A DNA stretch of 64,000 nt, taken from NCBI GenBank assembly GCA_024234165.1, contig JACKOP010000001.1, positions 496,001 to 560,000 of the forward strand. The letters run 5' to 3'. The stretch's first letter is position 1, and each line of letters opens with the position of its first letter. The translations under genes and the position numbers were made by a program. The notes under the pieces were generated by a model. That model saw only the letters and a list, made by a program, of their open reading frames with translations, did no database searches and had not been told where the DNA came from. The DNA is from Pseudomonadales bacterium. Lineage in GTDB: Bacteria > Pseudomonadota > Gammaproteobacteria > Pseudomonadales > UBA5518. Positions 19,233-28,175 of the stretch are shown piece after piece.

Positions 19233-20405
19233 TCAGGCGCGGTCGAGTATGAAGCGCTCGCGGTATGCGCTGAACAGGTTCACCAGTTCGTCGCGGTCCA
19301 GGCCGAACTCCTCGAGCGTGTAGTGATGCGTCGCCCGCTGCTCGCGCCGGTTGTTGCCCAGCCACTTCGTGGCCAGCGCTTCGGCTGCGGCATCCGTTGG
19401 TTCGCCAAGGAGGTCGAGCACCCGCCGCCATTCGGCGAGCGGTGCGCGCTGCACGCTGCGGTAGTCGACATCGATGAAACGCCCCGCACTACCGGTATCG
19501 CGCGCCCGTGTGAATCGATCCAGCAGCGCGGCCCAGCGCTGCGCCGTGAAGCGTCCGACCGCGACGCGGTCGAGCTGCTCAGTCGCGGCACCGTGCAGCG
19601 CGGCGACCATGCTGCAGTACGACGGGACCGTCTCGAGCGGATCGCGGTGCGTCATCACGAAGCGCGCCTCGGGAAACACGGCCGTTGCCGCACCAAGCGC
19701 CGCGAGGTGCCCGGGAGTCTTCAATACCCAGCGCTTGCCGCCCCGCGCCTCGTCCTGCCATTGCAGGAAACCGAGTACCGCACGCAGCTCACGATAGGCC
19801 GGCGTGAGATCCGCTCCGTCCAGCCAGGCCGAGTAGGACGGAATGTACGCATAGGCTTCGGGCTGCGTGCCAACGAAGAACTGATCCAGGATCATGATCT
19901 CCTCGTCGGCCCCATCCACCTGATACGGATGAATCGACAGCAAATCCGGTGTGATGCGCAGCATCTCCGCAATCAGATCTGCGGCCCACTGGCGCCGGGC
20001 GGCAGGTTGGCCACGCATTTCCCCCGGAAAAGGCGCGTAGTTCTGCGCTTCCCAGAAACGCACTGCGGTAAGGCCTGGAGCCGTCGTCAGCAGGCGGTGG
20101 AACAGCGTGCTGCCGGTGCGTGGCAACCCGACGATGATTGCAGTCACCTCGACCGATTCGCTTGCAATCTCCGGATGCAGCCGCAACGCATCGACCATTC
20201 GCAGCCGGTTCACCAATCCCGTGACGATACGCTCATGATGGGCAGCCACACCCGCCGCGCTGAGTCTTGCCTCACGATTCAACGCCTCGAGCATCACCCC
20301 GAGCGGCTGCATGAACCACGGGTCGCCGAAATCGTCCAGCCCCGCTCGCTTGCGTGCGTCCGCCAGAAGCTCGTCCGCTTGCAACGAAAACTTGTCTGTA
20401 CTCAT
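19233..20405 (-). CDS. Sulfotransferase-family protein
   Basis: This 390-residue protein has the PAPS 5'-phosphosulfate loop IIVGLPRTGSTLFHRLL near residue 95 and the later RFVMTHRDPLETVPSYCS segment that binds the 3'-phosphate. It is expected to transfer sulfate from PAPS to an unknown small hydroxyl or amine acceptor. The start at 20405 (MSTDKFSLQADEL) matches the usual N-terminus; an upstream in-frame ATG adds 18 unlike residues. It stands alone between the nadK group and a TonB receptor. Confidence 0.88.
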   Translation of the reverse strand: MSTDKFSLQADELLADARKRAGLDDFGDPWFMQPLGVMLEALNREARLSAAGVAAHHERIVTGLVNRLRMVDALRLHPEIASESVEVTAIIVGLPRTGSTLFHRLLTTAPGLTAVRFWEAQNYAPFPGEMRGQPAARRQWAADLIAEMLRITPDLLSIHPYQVDGADEEIMILDQFFVGTQPEAYAYIPSYSAWLDGADLTPAYRELRAVLGFLQWQDEARGGKRWVLKTPGHLAALGAATAVFPEARFVMTHRDPLETVPSYCSMVAALHGAATEQLDRVAVGRFTAQRWAALLDRFTRARDTGSAGRFIDVDYRSVQRAPLAEWRRVLDLLGEPTDAAAEALATKWLGNNRREQRATHHYTLEEFGLDRDELVNLFSAYRERFILDRA

Positions 20406-20551
20406 GTTTTTGCGCCCCGCCCGGTAGCTCGCCACTGAACCCGGCTGCCAGTACGACACACGGGACTCCGAGTGCAGTTTAGTTCCTGGACTTGCGTGAT
20501 GGGATCGCCCAAGCGGGTGAGCGCAGCAGCAATTTCACGATTGCCAGACGC

Positions 20552-20580
20552 AGCAGAGCGGCCTGCGGGGCCGCTCTGCT
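20552..20580 (-). terminator. Hairpin after the TonB receptor gene
   Basis: A perfect 12-bp stem (AGCAGAGCGGCC at 20552-20563 with its complement at 20569-20580) encloses a 5-base loop. It lies 25 bp past the stop of the receptor gene at 20605 and before the sulfotransferase start. There is no T run, so a factor-assisted terminator or an mRNA-stabilising hairpin is as likely as a classic terminator. Confidence 0.5.
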
Positions 20581-20604
20581 CACATTCCGGTCAGCAACGT
20601 CCGG

Positions 20605-23124
20605 TCAATCGTACGTATAGACCACGTCGAAACCGTAGGTGCGCGGCTCGCCGTAGACCGCACCGGCCCAGCCTATTGCGCCGAAATCGATGCCGAAGTT
20701 GATGTATTCCTCGTCGGTCAGGTTCTTGCCCCACAGCGACACCCGCAACCTGCTCTTGTCGTCGCAGCAACTGCCCAGATTGATATCGTTCAGACTGATG
20801 CGCGCGTTGAGCAGCGTGCGGCTGCCGGGTGAGTCCCACTGGTAGTTGATCGGATTCTGCACATGCGGACTCTGGTAGGCAACATCGACCCGCGCGGACA
20901 GCGCACCGAAACTGAAAGGCTCGAAGTCGTACTGGACGCCGAGCGAGGCATTGTTCCTCGAAGTCATCGGGACCCTGGCGACATCCGAGATATCGACCAG
21001 TTGATCTGTCGCGGGATCGCGTGCAATGAATTCGTTGAACTTGGCATCGATATAGCCGTAACTGAGGTCGATCGTCAGACCATCGAGTGGTACTGCCACG
21101 ATGTCGAACTCGATGCCCTTGAGCGTTGCCTCGCCCGCATTCACGATCTTGCTCGATGCACCGCCCGTGCCCAGTTCCGATTGGGCAACCTGCATATCGG
21201 CGTATTCGTTGTGGAAGGCCGCCACGTTGAGCCGCAGGCGGTTGTCGAACAACTCCGATTTCATGCCGATTTCAAACGACTTGACCTCCTCTTCGTCATA
21301 AGGGGTCTCGAAGGCCGCCCTGGTTGCGGCACGGGCGTTCAGGCCACCACCGTTATAGCCGGTGGCGTAGGTGAAGTAGACCCGAATCTCGTCGGTGAGC
21401 TGGTAGTTGAGGTTGCCCATGTAGCTGGTGTTGTGCCAGTCCCCCTTGCCACGCAGCGGGTTTGCGATGCTGTGCCCAGGTACGCTTCGCTCGATGTTCT
21501 GGCTGTACAGGAACGCGTTCTTCTTGTCTTTCGTGTACCGGATGCCGAGCGTCAGATCGAGTGCGTCGGTGATCGAGTAGGTTGCCTGCCCGTAGGCGGC
21601 ACGTGACTTCGCAGTCTGCCCGTACTCGAAATCATTGACACCGGCGACATAGGAATCACCGAAGGGAAGCGGTATACGCTGAGTGCCGATGCACAGAGTT
21701 CCTCCGTACATCGCCGGGCAAAAGCCGGCACTGTCATAGAGTGGCCCAAGAAACGGAGTGGACGCACCGCTGGTGGCGACGAACGCAAGCGGCAGCGAGA
21801 AGGTCTGCGGGTTATGTTCGTAAACCTCTTCCTTGTAGGTGTAAATACCACCCGTATAGTGCAGCTGATCATCGAGGGCGCTGCCGATGAACTGGAACTC
21901 GTGCGAGTCCATGTCGATATAGGCCTTGTCGATGCGGGAATGGAAACCCGGAACCTGGACCCGATCGCCACCGCCGTAGAACAGATCGCGGGCATAGTAC
22001 ACGCCACCGTCCAGGTCCGAGCCGTTGTTGTGTCGCGAGCGCCGTGAGCCAAAGAGGTACTTCAGCGTGAGGTTGGGTTGCACATCCCAGGCTGCGATGA
22101 AGGTATGTGCATTGATCTTCACATACTCTTCGGTCGACTCGTCGTAGCTGAAGTGTTCCTGACGCTTGCTGCGCGGGTGTACGTTCTGCGCCATCTGGTC
22201 GTACAACCCACCTGCACCGCTGAGGAAGCGATAATCCGCAGGCGTCCACCGGAAACCGTTCCAGAGCGCGTCCTTGACCTTCAGGATCTGGAACGGTGCT
22301 GCGACGCCCGAGTTGTCGGTCCTGTCAAAGGCGTAATCGAAGGTGAGATCATCGCGTGGTGTCCAGCGCAGCGCGAGACGGTAGGCGTCGTTGTCCTCCG
22401 AGGCGAGATTGCGCTGCAGTTTCTCACCCGGCCGTTGCGGTGCCAGCGCCGGCCCCCTGTAATCGTTGCGCGCCCAGCCGTCGGTTTCCGTGTGGTTGAA
22501 GGCAACGCTCGCGGCAAGATCGCCAACTGCCGGCAGGTCGAGGTTGCCACCGTAGCGCAGGTAGCCGAAGTTCCCGGTCGACACCTGCGCCTTGCCGCGC
22601 AGTTCACCGCTTGGCTTGCGCGTGGTCACGTTGATCGCGCCACCCGTGGTGTTGCGCCCGAACAGCGTGCCCTGCGGACCACGCAATACCTCGATGCGTT
22701 CGAGATCGGCAATGTCGAACACCGCGCTGATCGACTTGCTGATGAGGATGCCGTCGATGTACATGCCGACCTTCGGGTCTGCCAGCAACGCGGTCTCGTT
22801 CATGCCCATGCCGCGGATCGTGATCGACATGTTCGAGTTGGACGACGGCTGCTTCTGGATGGTCACGTTGGGTGAAAAATCGGCAATCTGCGATGCGTTG
22901 GTGATGCCCATGTCGGTCATCTTGTCGGCAGTGAATGCCGTGATCGCGATCGGAGTGTCCTGCAGCGACTCCTCGCGCCGTTGGGCCGTGACGACGATTT
23001 CCTCGAGTCCGCCTGCACGCGGGGATTCCTGGGCAGTTACTGGAACTGACGCGCCGGCCGCGGCCGTGATTGCAATGGCAAGTGCCGAGGCACGCCACAT
23101 GAATGCGTTTCGTGGATCTGACAT
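20605..23124 (-). CDS. TonB-dependent outer-membrane receptor
   Basis: This 839-residue protein has a signal peptide (ALAIAITAAAGASVPVTAQ), then the plug start EEIVVTAQRREESLQDTPIA, the plug motif VEVLRGPQGTLFGRNTTGG and a long beta-barrel ending in an aromatic-containing strand (GFDVVYTYD). The style is that of receptors abundant in Sphingomonas-like and marine gammaproteobacteria; the substrate is not readable from sequence. The start at 23124 has AAGGGGA upstream. An upstream frame to 23208 is probably untranslated. Confidence 0.92.
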   Translation of the reverse strand: MSDPRNAFMWRASALAIAITAAAGASVPVTAQESPRAGGLEEIVVTAQRREESLQDTPIAITAFTADKMTDMGITNASQIADFSPNVTIQKQPSSNSNMSITIRGMGMNETALLADPKVGMYIDGILISKSISAVFDIADLERIEVLRGPQGTLFGRNTTGGAINVTTRKPSGELRGKAQVSTGNFGYLRYGGNLDLPAVGDLAASVAFNHTETDGWARNDYRGPALAPQRPGEKLQRNLASEDNDAYRLALRWTPRDDLTFDYAFDRTDNSGVAAPFQILKVKDALWNGFRWTPADYRFLSGAGGLYDQMAQNVHPRSKRQEHFSYDESTEEYVKINAHTFIAAWDVQPNLTLKYLFGSRRSRHNNGSDLDGGVYYARDLFYGGGDRVQVPGFHSRIDKAYIDMDSHEFQFIGSALDDQLHYTGGIYTYKEEVYEHNPQTFSLPLAFVATSGASTPFLGPLYDSAGFCPAMYGGTLCIGTQRIPLPFGDSYVAGVNDFEYGQTAKSRAAYGQATYSITDALDLTLGIRYTKDKKNAFLYSQNIERSVPGHSIANPLRGKGDWHNTSYMGNLNYQLTDEIRVYFTYATGYNGGGLNARAATRAAFETPYDEEEVKSFEIGMKSELFDNRLRLNVAAFHNEYADMQVAQSELGTGGASSKIVNAGEATLKGIEFDIVAVPLDGLTIDLSYGYIDAKFNEFIARDPATDQLVDISDVARVPMTSRNNASLGVQYDFEPFSFGALSARVDVAYQSPHVQNPINYQWDSPGSRTLLNARISLNDINLGSCCDDKSRLRVSLWGKNLTDEEYINFGIDFGAIGWAGAVYGEPRTYGFDVVYTYD

Positions 23125-23299
23125 GAATGCATCCCCTTGATGTCGTTGGTGTATGCAGCGCATGCGAATCGTGGACAGCACGTTCTCTCGAGCAACCTCA
23201 TGCCACAACCGTACGTTACACGCCGTTCATGATAGGACTGGTTTGAGGTTTGCGCACAATTTTTCTTGCTGGCGAATCCAGCCGGAAGGCATGGAAGCA

Positions 23300-23344
23300 A
23301 CCCTCTTGCCAAGACGATCCAGTACGCGAAGGCGCGTGTGGCCA
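23300..23344 (+). pseudogene. 45-bp scrap of an IS66 tnpC gene
   Basis: This stretch translates as NPLAKTIQYAKARVA. The same segment occurs as NPLAKAIQYAKARVA in the full-length IS66 tnpC of this window (about 60018-60062), with close nucleotide identity. Nothing else of the element is recognisable on either side. It lies in the 458-bp gap 23125-23582 between the TonB receptor and the phosphate island; the rest of the gap holds an AT-rich patch near 23471-23493 and the promoter at 23522. Confidence 0.7.
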
Positions 23345-23521
23345 CATCGCGTGACAATTCGCCGTCCGCAGCGGCGTACAAAAGCCGGACAGATGCGTCC
23401 AGATTCTGGAATTCACGGCTGTGCCATGACGATGGCGTGGGCCGCTGGCCGCTGCAAAGGGCGTTTCCAACCATTTGATATAAAAACAAATTTGCGTGTG
23501 CCGTAGCGCGGAGACGCAAGC

Positions 23522-23536
23522 TGGCATCAATTCTGC
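23522..23536 (+). promoter_or_regulatory. Candidate sigma-54 promoter before the DUF4956 gene
   Basis: TGGCATCAATTCTGC has the GG and GC doublets at the sigma-54 spacing (-24/-12) and matches TGGCA-N7-TGC. Transcription would start near 23548, about 35 bp before the GTG start at 23583. A better match lies before the VTC gene in the same cluster, and the cluster encodes a sigma-54 activator. Confidence 0.5.
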
Positions 23537-23582
23537 GTTCAGGTGAGGAAGAGCTGCTGGCGGGCTCATCCTGGAGAAAAAA

Positions 23583-24164
23583 GTGCTTGCGTCTTTCATG
23601 CAACCGGCGTTGTTCGAATTGCTGCTGCGCTTTGGCATCGACGTGGCAGCGGTGGTGCTGCTGATCTACGGCCTGTACTACCGCCGCCACCATGACAAGG
23701 AACTGGTGACCACGGCAGTGATGTTCAACTTCTCGGCCTTCGCGGTGCTGGTGGTACTGGCCGACGTGCAATTCGGCGTGGCGGCGGGCTTTGGCCTGTT
23801 CGCCATCCTGGCGCTGTTTCGGCTGCGCTCGGAGCAGTTCGACAAGATCGAGATCAGCTATTTCTTCGGCGCGGTGGCGATCGCGGTGATCTGCTCGGTG
23901 AAGGGCACCACGCTGCCCTTTGTACTGGCAGTGGTGCTGTTCCTGCTGCTGGGCGCCTTCGTGCTGGACCACCCACGCATCCTGCACTCGGTGGCCGGCG
24001 TAAAGATCGTGCTGGACAAGATCGACCACCGCGCCCTGACCGACGCAGCGGCAATGCGTGCCGACCTGGGCCAGCGCCTGGGGGTGGAGGTGATCAATTA
24101 CGAGATCAAATCCTTCGATTACGTCAACGAGACGGCGCACATCAATGTCTTCTACCGCAAGTAG
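23583..24164 (+). CDS. DUF4956 membrane protein
   Basis: This 193-residue protein has four predicted membrane helices (VAAVVLLIYGLYY; MFNFSAFAVLVVLADV; VAAGFGLFAILALFRLR; TLPFVLAVVLFLLLGAFVL) and a cytoplasmic C-terminal domain. The LFRLRSEQFDKIEISYFFG loop is the DUF4956 signature. In many bacteria this family sits beside VTC-domain polyphosphate polymerases and may be their membrane partner. GTG 23583 follows GGAG at about 23572. It is the first gene of the phosphate island. Confidence 0.85.
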   Translation: MLASFMQPALFELLLRFGIDVAAVVLLIYGLYYRRHHDKELVTTAVMFNFSAFAVLVVLADVQFGVAAGFGLFAILALFRLRSEQFDKIEISYFFGAVAIAVICSVKGTTLPFVLAVVLFLLLGAFVLDHPRILHSVAGVKIVLDKIDHRALTDAAAMRADLGQRLGVEVINYEIKSFDYVNETAHINVFYRK

Positions 24165-24198
24165 AGGCCGCCCGCATCCAGCGCCGGAAGGAAGGTTC

Positions 24199-24831
24199 GT
24201 GTTCTCGCTCAGCCGCCTGTTGGGCCACAAGGACTCGGTGCTCGAGCTGCTGCAGGCCAGGGCCGAGGCCGCACGCGACGCGGCGCACGCCGTGCACCAG
24301 CTGGCGCAGGGCAACGTCGAGCCGGCGCAGTGTCTGGCCACGCTGAGCGCGGCGCGGCACCGCGAGAAGGTTCTGGCGGCGCAGGTCAGCGAGGCGCTGG
24401 TGGCCCGCTTCGTGATGGCGCTGGATCGCGAGGACATCGAGGCCATCAACGCTGCGCTGTACCCGATCCCCAAGACGGTGGAGAAGTTTGCCGCCCGCCA
24501 CCTGCGGGTGGCGGGTCGCCTGCAGGGGCTGGACTTCAGCCCGCGCACCGCACTCCTGGCAGCCTGCACCGAGGTGGTGGTGACCATGGTGCGCGAGCTG
24601 TGCGCCGGCCTGCGCATCGAACCGATGCGCAAGCTGCACGCGCGCCTGCAGGCACTGGAGGCCGAGGCCGACCAGCTGCTGCTGGAGCCCTGCGGCGGGC
24701 TGTACCTGCACGAGCGCGATGCGATCCGCGTGCTGCTGGCCAATGACCTGTTCGAGACCATCGAGAAGGCAATCGACGCCTGCTGCGACGTGGGCAACGT
24801 GATCTACGTCATCGTGCTCAAGAACAGCTGA
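24199..24831 (+). CDS. DUF47 / PhoU-like phosphate transport accessory protein
   Basis: This is an all-helical protein of 210 residues (FSLSRLLGHKDSVLELLQARAEAARDA at the start, ending FETIEKAIDACCDVGNVIYVIVLK). It matches the DUF47 family, which is usually encoded directly before PiT phosphate transporters and is thought to regulate them. GTG 24199 is chosen because GGAAGGAAGG lies just upstream. The PiT gene follows after 80 bp, which supports the role. Confidence 0.88.
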   Translation: MFSLSRLLGHKDSVLELLQARAEAARDAAHAVHQLAQGNVEPAQCLATLSAARHREKVLAAQVSEALVARFVMALDREDIEAINAALYPIPKTVEKFAARHLRVAGRLQGLDFSPRTALLAACTEVVVTMVRELCAGLRIEPMRKLHARLQALEAEADQLLLEPCGGLYLHERDAIRVLLANDLFETIEKAIDACCDVGNVIYVIVLKNS

Positions 24832-24911
24832 CGACCCAGGGAGATTCCCATGAGCAAGCCGGGCTGCTCCCATGTGCGAATCCCGCAGCGCGCAGCGCGG
24901 AGAGTGGTCCA

Positions 24912-26039
24912 GTGAGCATCGAACTGCTGACCCTGGTGATCGCGATTGCGCTGGGCTTTACCTACATCAACGGCTTTCATGACACAGCCAATTCCATCGC
25001 CACGGTGGTGGCCACCAAGGTGCTGACGCCAGGCCAGGCGGTGGCGATGGCGGCGGTCACCAACTTGATCGGCGCGCTGACCGGTACGGCCGTGGCCAGG
25101 ACGATCGCCGAAGGCCTGGTCAACGCCAATATGGTGGAGACGAGGGCCTGGTTCCTGCTCAGCGCGCTGGGCGGCGCCTGCCTGTGGAACCTGGTCACCT
25201 GGTGGTGGGGGCTGCCATCGAGCTCCAGCCACGCCCTGGTGGGTGGGCTGGTGGGGGCTGCGCTGGCGGTCAGCGCCAACGACTGGCACGCCATCATCTG
25301 GTGGTCGGTACGGGACGGCCCGTGGTGGCTGGCCGGCGGCGTGGTGCCCAAGGTGATGATCCCCATGGTGCTCTCGCCGGCGCTGGGCTTTGCCGTGGCC
25401 TTTACCGCCATGCTGGGCCTGTACGCGCTGCTGCTGTGGTTATCGCGGCGCACCGGCTTCGCGCGGCGGCTGGGCAGCACGCCCTGGGTCAACGCGGTGT
25501 TCGGCCGTTCGCAGATCGTGTCGGCTGCTGCCATGGGGCTGTCGCACGGCATGAACGACGCACAGAAGTCCATGGGCATCGTGGCACTGGCGTTGGCCGG
25601 GGCGACCGCCGCCGGCAGCCTGGACGGCTTACCGCGCTGGCTGGACTTTCTGCGGCTGGCACCGGGTGCCGGCGGCGCGTTCGAGGTGCCGACCTGGGTA
25701 GTGGTGCTGTGCGCGCTGGTGATGGCCGCGGGCACGGCCGGCGGCGGCTTGCGCATCATCCGCACGCTGGGTCACAAGATGGTGCGGCTGCACCCAATCC
25801 ACGGCTTCGTCGCCGAGACCAGCTCGGCTCTGGTCATCATAGCCGCCTCGTCGATCGGCATTCCTGTGTCGACCACCCATTGCGTGTCCTCGACGATCAT
25901 GGGCGTGGGCGCGGCCAAGCGCTTCAGCGCCATCCGCTGGTCGGTAGTGCAGCGCATGGTCTGGGCCTGGGTGCTGACGCTGCCGATCACCGCATCCATC
26001 AGCTACGCCATCGCCTGCGCGCTGGCACCCATGGTGTGA
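24912..26039 (+). CDS. pit: PiT-family inorganic phosphate transporter
   Basis: This 375-residue inner-membrane permease has the two PHO4-family signature repeats: GFHDTANSIATVVATKVLTP near the N-terminus and GLSHGMNDAQKSMGIVALAL in the second half. The motif LPSSSSHALVGGLVGA and the C-terminal GIPVSTTHCVSSTIMGVG are also typical. It should import phosphate (as metal-phosphate with protons) at low affinity. GTG start; it follows the DUF47 gene. Confidence 0.95.
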   Translation: MSIELLTLVIAIALGFTYINGFHDTANSIATVVATKVLTPGQAVAMAAVTNLIGALTGTAVARTIAEGLVNANMVETRAWFLLSALGGACLWNLVTWWWGLPSSSSHALVGGLVGAALAVSANDWHAIIWWSVRDGPWWLAGGVVPKVMIPMVLSPALGFAVAFTAMLGLYALLLWLSRRTGFARRLGSTPWVNAVFGRSQIVSAAAMGLSHGMNDAQKSMGIVALALAGATAAGSLDGLPRWLDFLRLAPGAGGAFEVPTWVVVLCALVMAAGTAGGGLRIIRTLGHKMVRLHPIHGFVAETSSALVIIAASSIGIPVSTTHCVSSTIMGVGAAKRFSAIRWSVVQRMVWAWVLTLPITASISYAIACALAPMV

Positions 26040-26059
26040 GGTCCGCCGCAATGACCCAT

Positions 26060-26098
26060 CCCGATTCCAGATCCTTGCGTCCAGTATCTGGAATCGGG
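26060..26098. repeat. 13-bp inverted repeat after the PiT gene
   Basis: CCCGATTCCAGAT (26060-26072) is repeated in inverted form at 26086-26098 around a 13-base gap. It lies 20 bp after the PiT stop and about 100 bp before the sigma-54 promoter of the VTC gene. It could end PiT transcripts, or it could be the upstream binding site of the sigma-54 activator. There is no T run. Confidence 0.55.
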
Positions 26099-26200
26099 AC
26101 GGGCACCACGGTTTCCGTCATCACCGTCGTGAATGAGAAGATCTATTCATACTCGTCATATTCGATCACTTGCGTGTCGATTTCCTGCCCTCAAGTGAGC

Positions 26201-26215
26201 TGGCACGGGGCTTGC
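26201..26215 (+). promoter_or_regulatory. Strong sigma-54 promoter before the VTC gene
   Basis: TGGCACGGGGCTTGC matches the sigma-54 consensus TGGCACG-N4-TTGC exactly, with -24 GG at 26202-26203 and -12 GC at 26214-26215. Transcription would start near 26227, about 100 bp before the VTC start codon. The response regulator encoded 3 kb downstream in the same cluster is a sigma-54 activator, so local control is likely. Confidence 0.72.
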
Positions 26216-26329
26216 CAGCCACTTGCCAGAAGCAGGACAGGATCCTGCCCGGCACAGCCCGTACCACGCCCGCCACACGGTACCCGACACCGGATGCCTG
26301 TAGAGCGTCAGCCCTCTGGGAGCCATGTC

Positions 26330-27211
26330 ATGTCCACCGCCACTCGTCTTCATCCGGCGCCCGTCACCGGCCCGGCCGCGCCCGGGGTGTTTCGCGCGCC
26401 GCCGTGGCTGCTCGAACCCTTCGCGCCAATCAGCCTCGAGCAGCTCAACGCCAAGGCCGACATGCTGGAGCGGCGCGATAACAAGTACGTGGTCGACCTC
26501 GCGGTGCTGCGCCAGGCGCTGGCCGAGCTGGCCGTGCACTTCGACATCCTGGAGATCGACGGCCTGCGCGATTTCACCTACGACACCTGCTATTTCGACG
26601 ATGCCGAGCACTCGAGCTACCACGACCACCACAAGGGCCGGCGCATCCGCTCCAAGGTGCGCATGCGCACCTACGTGGACGCGGGCCTGTGCTTCGTCGA
26701 GGTCAAACTCAAGTACATGCGCGGCATGACCATCAAGGAGCGCCTGCAGCGTCCGGTCGAGCAGTACGGCGTGATGGACCCCGCCGCGCGCGAGTTCGTC
26801 GAGACCTGTCACCACGAGCTGTACGGGCGCGCCTTCGGCCGCGTCCTGCAGCCCACGCTGCGCATGCGCTACCAGCGCGTCACCCTGGTGGCCAGGCAGG
26901 GCGGTGAGCGCATGACGATCGACCTGGGCGTGCGCTTCGAGGACTCCGCCGACGTGCGCACGGTGCATGCGGATACCGTGCTGGTCGAGACCAAGTCCGA
27001 CAAGGCCAACGGCATTGCCGACAAGATCCTGCGCACGCTGCACCAGCACCCCACCAACAGCTGCTCCAAGTACTGTGTGGCCGCCGCGGCGCTGAACAAG
27101 GTGGGCAAGTACAACAAGTTCCTGGTGCCGCTGCGCAAGCTGGGCATGGTGCCGGACGCGACGCTGACCCGGGCGGCGGTTGCGCCACCCTGCGCCGTGG
27201 TGGGGGTCTGA
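26330..27211 (+). CDS. VTC-domain polyphosphate polymerase
   Basis: This 293-residue protein has the VTC fold (CYTH/TTM superfamily), which in yeast Vtc4 builds polyphosphate from ATP. Its tunnel-type basic and acidic motifs are in order: LERRDNKYVVD, RIRSKVRMRTY, FVEVKLKYMRGMTIKERL, LRMRYQRVTL, MTIDLGVRF and VLVETKSDKANG. These match the Lys, RxR, ExK and RxR positions expected for an active enzyme. The start is ATG 26330 with GGGAG upstream; an open frame extends far upstream but only overlaps the PiT gene out of frame. It probably acts with the DUF4956 membrane protein. Confidence 0.9.
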   Translation: MSTATRLHPAPVTGPAAPGVFRAPPWLLEPFAPISLEQLNAKADMLERRDNKYVVDLAVLRQALAELAVHFDILEIDGLRDFTYDTCYFDDAEHSSYHDHHKGRRIRSKVRMRTYVDAGLCFVEVKLKYMRGMTIKERLQRPVEQYGVMDPAAREFVETCHHELYGRAFGRVLQPTLRMRYQRVTLVARQGGERMTIDLGVRFEDSADVRTVHADTVLVETKSDKANGIADKILRTLHQHPTNSCSKYCVAAAALNKVGKYNKFLVPLRKLGMVPDATLTRAAVAPPCAVVGV

Positions 27212-27212
27212 C

Positions 27213-28175
27213 ATGAGGGGGCGCACGCGACTTCACATGACGCTGACCGCCGCGGTGCTGGCGGCACTGGCCTGGGTGGGTGGGTGCAGTGGTGTGACGC
27301 AGGCCGCATCCGGCGGGGCGCCGGCAGCGGTCAGCCGCTTCGTGGTGCCGGCCATGCCGGCGGCCGGCCAGCGGGTGGGCGAGGTCTCGGGCCTGGCCTG
27401 GGATGCCGACGCACAGTTGTTGTACGCGGTCTCGGACCAAGGCTTGCTCTACCGCTTTCGCGTCGAACGCGCGGGCGCCACGTTGCGCTCGGTACGGCTG
27501 ATGGACACCGCCGCGCTGATCGATCCGGCCACCGGCGAAGGCCAGCCGCGCGCGGGCTGGCGCTTCAACGCCGAGGGGCTGGCGCTGCGCCCTGCAGGCG
27601 GCGATCCGCGCGGCCCCAGCGAACTGGTGGTGGCGCTGGAAGAACGGCCACCGCAGATCGCCCGCTTTCGCCCGGACGGCACCTTGCTGGGTCGCCTGGC
27701 AGTGCCGCCACCGGCCGACGACAGCGCCAACTACCGCAAGAAGGGGCGCGGCTTGGAGTCGGTGGCGCTGCACCCGGCACACGGCCTGGTCACGGCGCCC
27801 GAGGCACCGCTGCAAGGGCACCCCGACACGCTGCACACGGTCTATGCCCGGGGCCAGGCGTGGTCGTTTGTGCGCCACACGCCCGACAGCCGCCTGAAGG
27901 GCATCGAGATTCTGCCCGACGGTGGCCTGCTGATACTGGAGCGCTCGCGCCCTACCCGCTCCAAGGACGAGCAGGTGGCCACGCTGCGCCGCGTGGACCT
28001 TGGCCGCTGCGACCCTCAGGGCGTATGTGCGACACGCCTGCTGGCCGCGCTGCCTCCGGGGCCCGAGAACTTCGAGGGTCTGAGCCTGCTGGACGTCCAC
28101 CACGCCCTGATCGCCAGCGACAACGGGGGCCAGGCGAGGCAGGGCACCACCTTTGCCTTGGTCACGCTACCATGA
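27213..28175 (+). CDS. Esterase-like/phytase-family beta-propeller lipoprotein
   Basis: This protein of about 320 residues begins with a signal sequence ending in a possible lipobox (AALAWVGGC). The body matches the 'esterase-like activity of phytase' family: EVSGLAWDADAQLLYAVSDQ, RFNAEGLALRP, RGLESVALHPAHG, LKGIEILPDGGLLILER, FEGLSLLDVHHALIASDNGG. It could release phosphate from organic phosphate esters in the periplasm, but activity is not shown for most family members. It starts 1 bp after the VTC stop and overlaps the porin start by 4 bp (ATGA). Confidence 0.82.
   Translation: MRGRTRLHMTLTAAVLAALAWVGGCSGVTQAASGGAPAAVSRFVVPAMPAAGQRVGEVSGLAWDADAQLLYAVSDQGLLYRFRVERAGATLRSVRLMDTAALIDPATGEGQPRAGWRFNAEGLALRPAGGDPRGPSELVVALEERPPQIARFRPDGTLLGRLAVPPPADDSANYRKKGRGLESVALHPAHGLVTAPEAPLQGHPDTLHTVYARGQAWSFVRHTPDSRLKGIEILPDGGLLILERSRPTRSKDEQVATLRRVDLGRCDPQGVCATRLLAALPPGPENFEGLSLLDVHHALIASDNGGQARQGTTFALVTLP

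Noticed and set aside
23037..24797. 586-codon open frame on the minus strand
   Set aside because: It runs antisense through DUF4956 and DUF47 genes that are clearly coding on the plus strand; composition is that of a shadow frame.
26298..26325. Short similarity to the IS481 fragment at 63780 (RQPSGSH against RQPSGCH)
   Set aside because: Only about 20 bp match and nothing else of IS481 is present around it; coincidence is likely.
25184..26329. Long N-terminal extension of the VTC protein
   Set aside because: The region overlaps PiT out of frame, then a sigma-54 promoter; a good ribosome site precedes ATG 26330.
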